Shown here in pieces: positions 58,281-64,000 of a DNA stretch of 64,000 nt. The first letter of the stretch is position 1; every line of letters begins with the position of its first letter. The position numbers and the translations under genes are program-made. This DNA comes from Chlorocebus sabaeus. Its lineage: Eukaryota > Chordata > Mammalia > Primates > Cercopithecidae. The stretch covers positions 51,846,026-51,910,025 of the forward strand of contig NC_132915.1 in the NCBI RefSeq assembly GCF_047675955.1, in the 5' to 3' direction. The notes beneath the pieces are model-generated. The model had not been told where the DNA came from, did not search any database, and saw only the letters and a program-made list of their open reading frames with translations.

Positions 58281-60054
58281 ATAATACATAAGAAAAGGTT
58301 TAAAATTTCAAAAACATCCAAACTTTTAGTCCTGTGACTAAAACGAATCCTCTTTAGAACAGCTGTAAGGATGTGGTACATGTACAATAACCGCATCAGG
58401 ACAGAGCTGGTAATTGAGTTCTCTCTGAAGAATCCTAGAAACATCATACATACTGCTCATAACTAACATATCTATTACAGACATTGTGACTATCTAATTG
58501 GATCGCTCACGTCCATTTCTTTGCAGGATAAAAAAAGTATAGAGTCACCCTATCCAGAAAACACCACTCAGCATGGAAAATGTGAAGAGAAAAACAGAGA
58601 GACCCACTGTCAATAGAAGTCAGTGCATTGTGACTTTGACATGACAAAGCATAGAGTAACCAAAACAGCAATAAGTAGAGAAAAGTTATTCTGGGCTCTA
58701 AGAAGAACTGACGTCTGACCAACACAGGGACATATCAATTAGAAGTCAAATGAATCTGCTTTAGTACAAAACTTAAAGGAATAAAATTCAAGCTTCTAAG
58801 GAAATTAGACCTTTTAACAACTGAAGCTGTTTTTCCCCTTCAGACTGACAACAGGAAGCAAGATTTAGAAGGACATCTTGTATATCCTCTTACAAAGTCG
58901 ATTAAATTGAACCTTGATAAGGGAAAGAAGCGAAAAGTTCAATACTAGCATCAAACAACTGTAGAGAACAGCAGAGAAGCAAATAGAAAAAGAGAAAAAG
59001 AAGATACGTGGTATTTTAGAAGGAAGAAGAGGGAAGTGGAAGAAAGAGGTAGAAGAGAAGGAGACAATGTAAGAATAAAATAAATGAAATAGGAGATTTG
59101 GGGGGAAATAATTCTCTTTTAGTAGCAGGGAGAATAAGACTAATGATTCAGGGGGAAATGACAGAAAGAACATGAAAAAAAAAAAAAAAAAAAACTTAAA
59201 CCTAAATGTTCCACCTGTGCAATTGTACCCAATTGATCTGTCACATTTTAAAAGCTAAGGAAAATGTGTTGTGAGGGATACACTGGGGGGTATGCATCTG
59301 AGTCAGTGGCGATTCACAACCACAGTGGGATATCAGTGAATTGAGCTGGCTGGAGGTCCCATCTCTTAGATTAGACATAAAGAATGATGGTTATTAAAAG
59401 TCCCATAGTATTTTGGCTAACATAAAGGACTTAATTTTGTACACTGGGCAGATTCCAACAAAGAAATTGTGTCTGTATCCACATAGGGAGTATGTGTGTG
59501 TGCACGTGTGTGTGTGTGTGTGTGTGTGTTTTACATAAACTTTGTGTTGCAGCCATGGAAAACTATCCTCTTCTCCCTATTTTCTTAACTGGTAAGGATG
59601 TTTTTCTTCTCTTTGATGTTTTAGTATTGATAAAGGCAGAAGATCACAATACCTAAAGTTGCACTTCCAAATAAATATTCAGAAACTCTTTGTGGTATTT
59701 AGAGTTTAATCTGTTTGAAAAGCTACTAAACTTGATATACTATTTCCCTCTAAAGGGTATTTTAAGAAATCAAACAGGTTTGCTTTTTTATTATGTAAAA
59801 ATAATTCTAATAAAATTTGATTCAAGAATGTTTATTTAAAATGAGGCTGAGAATGTAAATCATGTGTTCATATTCTAAAATAACTGAGCTTTAGTAGATA
59901 TAGATTTTCTTAATTTGGTTTCTAAATGTTTGTCGAAACCAGGCACACATTCATTTAGTCACAATTCAAAATATAGTGCAGTATGTCAGGCCTTCAAACT
60001 TACGAAATAGGATCATTTAGGCACAAATTCTTCCCTTTAGATGTTCAGAGTATC
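58281..60054. other. unique non-coding DNA
   Basis: No transposon named. Contains a purine-rich patch (58970-59070), A20 at 59175-59194 and a TG microsatellite at 59488-59530. The 102-codon minus-strand frame at 58865-59173 is the complement of the purine patch. Confidence 0.4.
59488..59530. repeat. (TG)n microsatellite
   Basis: 'gtatgtgtgtgtgcacgtgt' followed by an uninterrupted TG run to about 59530. Confidence 0.93.
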
Positions 60055-60070
60055 AAGATATTTATAGGAG

Positions 60071-60386
60071 GGCCGGGTGCGGTGGCTCACGCCTGTAATC
60101 CCAACACTTTGGGAGGCCAAGGCAGGCGGATCATGAGGTCAGGAGATCGATAAAACTCAATATACATAAAAGCCACCCTGGCTAACACGGTGAAACCCCA
60201 TCTCTACTAAAAATGCAAAAAATTAGCCGGTCGTGGTGGTGGGCGCCTGTAATCCCAGCCACTCGGGAGGCTGAGGCAGGAGAATGGCGTGAACCCAGGA
60301 GGCAGAGCTTGCAGTGAGCCGAGATCGTGCCACTGCACTCCAGCCTGGGTGACAGAGCGAGACTCCGTCTCAAAAAAACAACAAAA
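60071..60386 (+). mobile_element. AluY, full length, with a 21-bp internal insertion
   Basis: 'ggccgggtgcggtggctcac', 'ggagaatggcgtgaacccag' and 'gcagagcttgcagtgagccg' are AluY-type. It is flanked by a perfect 15-bp target duplication 'aagatatttatagga' (60055-60069 and 60387-60401), as for L1-mediated insertion. Between 'gagatcga' and 'ccctggctaac' there are about 21 extra bases (60151-60171) that are not Alu (see findings). Minus-strand frames at 60182-60416 are Alu by-products. Confidence 0.96.
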
Positions 60387-60809
60387 AAGATATTTATAGG
60401 AATAATTGCTGAACATCTATTTTTGATAAGATGCTGTATGAGATGGACAGAGAAACTTCTGTAAAAGTACCTAAAAATGTTTTACATAATATAATATTTT
60501 CAAATATGTAGCAGAATTCAAGTGAATCCCTCAAAGAACACGAGTGACAAGAGACGATATATAGCACTAAGAGAATGCTGGAGTCAAGCTTACCTCTAGA
60601 GATATCTACCATCTGTAAGGGACTTACAGGCTGGATTTTAACAGCTCCTGGGCTGATTACCAGGAAAAAATATGGGGAGGTCTGGAGCTTGAGCAGACCC
60701 AAGAGAGAACTAACAATGGAAAACTAACAATAGTTAAAGTAACACTCACCAATACTTTGAGAGCAGCTAATGTGATTTTTGAGGAAAATTTATAGCCCTA
60801 AGAGGCTTA

Positions 60810-61190
60810 TTGGTATTTTTTAAAAGGCTAAAAGCTAATGTGCTAGTAATTGACTTAAGAAACAACAACAAAAGGAAAAGGAAAAGCAAAGAAACCAAAA
60901 GAAACGAAACAACAAAGAACAGAAATTACTGGGAAGAATATAATAGGGTGTCATCAAAGGCAGAAGTTGGTTCCTTACCAAAACTAATAAAGATGATAAA
61001 CCTTAGGCAAGACTGAGCACGGAAACAAAGAAAGCGAAAGCAAGAACAAATAAATGATATTAAGAATTAAGAAGGAGATAAAACTCAATATGCAAAAAAT
61101 GTTAAAATATATGAGATTAATAGAGCTGACTTTATGTCCATAAATTTTCCCATCTCACCTGAAAAACTATAAAATACCCAAATGAACTCA
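60810..61190 (+). mobile_element. old L1 ORF2 fragment
   Basis: 'gcagaagttggttccttacc', 'aagatgataaaccttaggca', 'agactgagcacggaaacaaa' and 'gactttatgtccataaattt' resemble a stretch between the endonuclease and reverse transcriptase parts of L1 ORF2. The 68-codon frame at 60810-61016 is a remnant of this, with stops beyond. A dead copy. Confidence 0.6.
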
Positions 61191-61689
61191 ATTATTATAG
61201 CTGTGCTATATATGCATTGTCAGATAAATACCTTATTACATACTAGATTTATTTAACTTTTATTTCATTTAGTTCTTTAATAAATATATACATAATACTG
61301 ACCACTACATCTTCTGTTCGTGTCTTTTTACTTTTCTGTTGTCTGAACTTCATTCTACACGGATTACTCAAGAAGTGTTTATAGAAATCATATTTCTTGA
61401 GTTTTGACTGTTAAAAATCACTTTGCCTTTTCACTTGAATGTCCCTATTTCTAGTTATAAAATGTTGGGCTCCCATTTTGTTTCCTTGAGTATCTTAAAC
61501 ATCTCAACTTTCTTCTAATATGAAATATTGCTATTAAAACTCTGGCAACAATCTGTTTTTTTTCTTGTAATTTGTTCTTTTTATTTATATGCCTAAATGA
61601 GTTTTATATAAAGTCAACTAAGTTTAATAGGCTATGACTCAATGTTGGTGGTTGTTGTCAGTATTTTCAGGTATGCAGCTATGCATTTT
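61191..61689. other. AT-rich DNA, possibly diverged L1
   Basis: No confident assignment. It lies between two L1 fragments of opposite orientation. Confidence 0.35.
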
Positions 61690-62905
61690 ATTATGTAAGT
61701 TCTATTTTACACTAGTATCAAATTCATAGCTTTGACCATTTTTAAGTTGTACAATTCAGTGGTTTTTAGTACTTCAAAAGGTTGCAAAACCACAACTACT
61801 TTCTAATTCAAGAATAATTTATCACCCCAAAATAAACCTGACAGCCGTTAAGCTGCCACTTCTTATTCCACTCTGCTCTTAGCCCCTGCCCACCACTAAT
61901 CTGCTTTCTGCCTCTATGAATTTGATTAATCTGTACATTTCATATAAATGAAATCATACAATATGTGGACTTTTATGTCTGTCATAGTTTCTTTAGCATA
62001 ATGTTTCAAGGTTCATCCATACTGCAGCATGTGTCAGTACTTCTTTCCTTTTTGTGGCTAAGTAATTTTCCATTATATGCATATACAATATCTAATATAA
62101 CCATTCATCATTAGATGAACATTTGGGGCATTTCCACATTTTTGTTATAAATAATGCTGCTGTAAATGTTGGGGTACAAACTTTTGTTTTAATACCTGTT
62201 TTCAATTCCCATTGATATTTAGCAGTAATTGGAATAGTAAGGATCATCAAATTTTTCCATAACAGCTGCACCATTTTGTGTTCCCACCAGAAATACAGAA
62301 TTGCAATTTTTTCTTATCCATGTATTTTTCTTGTTTTTTTTTTTCTTTAAATTATGGCATCCTCATGAATGTGAAGTTGTATCTCATTATGGTTTTAATT
62401 TGCATTTCATCAGTGAGTAATGATATTGAGCATCTTTTCATGCTCTTATTGGCCATTTGTATATCTTCTTCAGATAAATATCTACTCAATATTTTTGCCC
62501 ATTTTAAAATTTGGCTTTCTTTTTTGTTGTTGAATTATATAAGTTATTCATATATTTTGGGTTTTTGCAAATATTATCTTCCATTCTATGAATTGTCTTT
62601 TCACCTGCCTAATAGTTTTTTTAATGCAGAAACATTTTGAATTTTGTTAGCTCTAATTATGATACTCTTTAGTTGCTTCTTTAGTTGCTTGTCCTTTTGG
62701 GTTATCTCTAGGAAGCCATTGCCAAATACAAGGTCATAAATATTTACCTAACATTTCTTCTAAGAGTTTTATAGTTTAAGCTCTTACACTGAATTGATTT
62801 TTGCAAGTGGCATGAAAAAGATGTCCAAATTTATTCTTTTGTATGTGAATATCCAGATGTTCCAGCACCATTTGTTGAAAATATTATTATTTCCCAGTTG
62901 AATAG
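61690..62905 (-). mobile_element. old L1 (L1M), 3' UTR and ORF2 end, antisense, part 1
   Basis: 'agttgtacaattcagtggtt', 'tgcctctatgaatttgatta', 'aggttcatccatactgcagc', 'ttgttataaataatgctgct', 'tgaagttgtatctcattatg', 'ttggccatttgtatatcttc' and 'ccagcaccatttgttgaaaa' are the antisense order of an old L1. The 120-codon frame at 62278-62640 is a by-product. Confidence 0.88.
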
Positions 62906-63300
62906 TGTCTTAGTCCATTTTGTGCTATATGATGAATACCACAGACTAAGTAAATTCATAGGAACAGAAATTTGTTGTCTCACAATTCTGGAGGCTGGAA
63001 ATCTAAGATCAAAGAGCTACATGTGGCGAGAGCCTTCTTTTTGCATCATCCCATGGTGAAAGGGCAAAGAGGAGGGGAGAGAGAGAATAAAAGGAGAGAG
63101 TGAAAACAGCCAAAATCTTTTAATAATGGCTAAATAATAAACCCTAGCAATAACAAACCCTCTCTTGCAATGGCAGCATTAATTCATTCACTCTGTCTTC
63201 ATGGCCTAATCACCTCTCATTAGGCCCCACCTCCCAACACTATTACATTAGGGATTACGTTTCCAACACACGCTACTTGGAGGACACATTCAAACCATAG
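62906..63300 (-). mobile_element. MaLR solo LTR (MLT1/MST type), antisense, inserted in L1
   Basis: The plus strand reads 'tgtcttagtccattttgtgc', 'cacaattctggaggctggaa', 'tgcatcatcccatggtgaaa', 'catggcctaatcacctctca', 'ttaggccccacctcccaaca' and 'ggacacattcaaaccata'. L1 sequence continues on both sides. The target duplication is not resolved. Confidence 0.82.
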
Positions 63301-63313
63301 AAAATTTTCTTGG
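63301..63313 (-). mobile_element. L1 remnant between LTR and Alu
   Basis: 'aaaattttcttgg' is the L1 sequence that also serves as the left Alu target duplication. Confidence 0.7.
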
Positions 63314-63597
63314 GGCTGGGAGCAGTGGCTCATTCCTGTTCCTGGCACTTTAGGAGGGTAAGGCTGGAAAATCCCTTGAGCCCAGGAGTTCAAGACTAAC
63401 CTGGGCAACATGGTGAACCCAGTACCTACAAAAAATTAGCTGAGTGTGACAGCATGTGCCTGTTGTCTCAGTTACTCAGGGGGCTGAGGTGGGAGGATCA
63501 CCTGAGCCTGGGAGGTAGAGGCTGCAGTGAGCCTTGATTGTGCCACTGCACTCCAGCCTGGGCAATAGAGTGAGACCCCATCTCAAAAAAAAAAAAG
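63314..63597 (+). mobile_element. AluJ, full length, inserted in L1
   Basis: 'ggctgggagcagtggctcat', 'cccttgagcccaggagttca', 'cacctgagcctgggaggtag' and 'tgcactccagcctgggcaat', with a short A-tail. The J-type 'cctgagcctgggaggt' marks it as an older Alu. Target duplication 'aaaattttcttgg' (63301-63313) and 'aaacttttcttgg' (63598-63610), one mismatch. Confidence 0.93.
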
Positions 63598-63898
63598 AAA
63601 CTTTTCTTGGCATGTTTGTCAAAAATAAATTGATTATAGATGCCAATTTTCTGTATTCTCCATTCTATTGTTTTCTATATCTGTTCTTATGATAGTATCA
63701 CACTGTTTTGATTATTGTTGATTTATAGTAAGTTTTGGAATCAGGAAGTATGAGTCCCCAGCTCTATTATTTTTTTATCAAGAGAGTTTTGCTATTCTGT
63801 GTTCCTTGAAGAAATTCCATATGAATTTTAGGATATGCATGTTCATTTCTACAAAAAGGTAGTAAATGTGATAAAGATTGCATTCAGTCTGTATCAAT
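63598..63898 (-). mobile_element. old L1, antisense, part 2
   Basis: 'ggcatgtttgtcaaaaataa', 'gttttggaatcaggaagtat', 'gagtccccagctctattatt' and 'agattgcattcagtctgtat' continue the L1 interrupted by the LTR and the Alu. Confidence 0.85.
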
Positions 63899-63899
63899 T

Positions 63900-64000
63900 G
63901 TGTGAGTCTGAGAGACAACACTTGCACAACAAGGCAGGCAAAGCACCTTTATTAGTGATAGGCACCAAGTATAAACAGAAGCCAAGGAACCCTGGTGAAT
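63900..64000 (-). mobile_element. possible edge of another LTR, cut by the window end
   Basis: L1 sequence stops near 63898. What follows begins 'tgtgagtctgagagacaaca' and contains 'cacctttattagtg', the complement of an AATAAA signal. This is compatible with the 3' end of an antisense ERV LTR inserted in the L1. Family not identified. Confidence 0.35.

Noticed and set aside
61191..61689. Continuation of L1 between two L1 fragments
   Set aside because: The neighbours have opposite orientation and I could not align this stretch to either.
62278..62640. 120-codon hydrophobic frame
   Set aside because: Antisense of an old L1 ORF2 end. The hydrophobicity comes from T-rich codons.

Overview
The window is primate nuclear DNA, almost certainly human or a close relative. 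It carries Alu elements of J, S and Y type, an LTR12 (HERV-9) LTR, an L1PA-type 3' end, and many ancient mammalian repeats (MIR, L2, MER5A, Tigger7/MER44, MLT1/MLT2). AluY and LTR12 together point to a catarrhine (Old World monkey or ape). The sequence is AT-rich and poor in CpG, as in gene-poor primate DNA.

I find no protein-coding gene. No open frame exceeds 140 codons, none has a convincing family resemblance, and the longer ones lie over repeats (Alu, L1 3' end, LTR12, GGAA-type microsatellite). I also recognise no tRNA, rRNA, snRNA, processed pseudogene or CRISPR array. The window is intergenic or deep intronic, and which of these cannot be decided from sequence alone.

Layout. 1-8.1 kb: unique DNA with MIR copies, a head-to-head MLT1 pair forming a long inverted repeat (4.66-5.1 kb), and a Tigger7/MER44 transposon (5.76-6.16 kb). 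8.1-20.1 kb: two Alus, a MER5A, several MIRs and an MLT1 3' end. 20.1-23.3 kb: a 200-bp polypyrimidine tract, an MLT2 fragment, a 1.8-kb antisense L1 split by an Alu, and L2. 23.3-35.6 kb: an ancient ERVL-like LTR, MIR and L2 copies, a purine tract and an MLT2-type LTR. 35.6-41.4 kb: almost free of recognisable transposons. 41.4-46.1 kb: MIR, AluS, an LTR12 with a CCAAT-box array, and an old L1 3' end. 46.7-50.0 kb: an antisense ERVL-type internal region carrying decayed pol/dUTPase-like sequence. 50-60 kb: mostly unique with MIRs and an L1PA 3' end. 60-64 kb: an AluY with an internal 21-bp insertion, an L1 ORF2 fossil, and an antisense L1 invaded by a MaLR LTR and an AluJ, then the possible edge of another LTR at the window end.

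The element most likely to act today is the LTR12 at 43.8-44.6 kb, whose seven intact CCAAT boxes, TATA-like box and poly(A) signal could drive rightward transcription. The most unusual structures are the MLT1 inverted repeat, two short templated-looking insertions (inside the AluY and inside the MER44), and several perfect or near-perfect hairpins. I see no sign of a previously undescribed gene system. Repeat names come from recall of consensus sequences, so subfamily calls are approximate.
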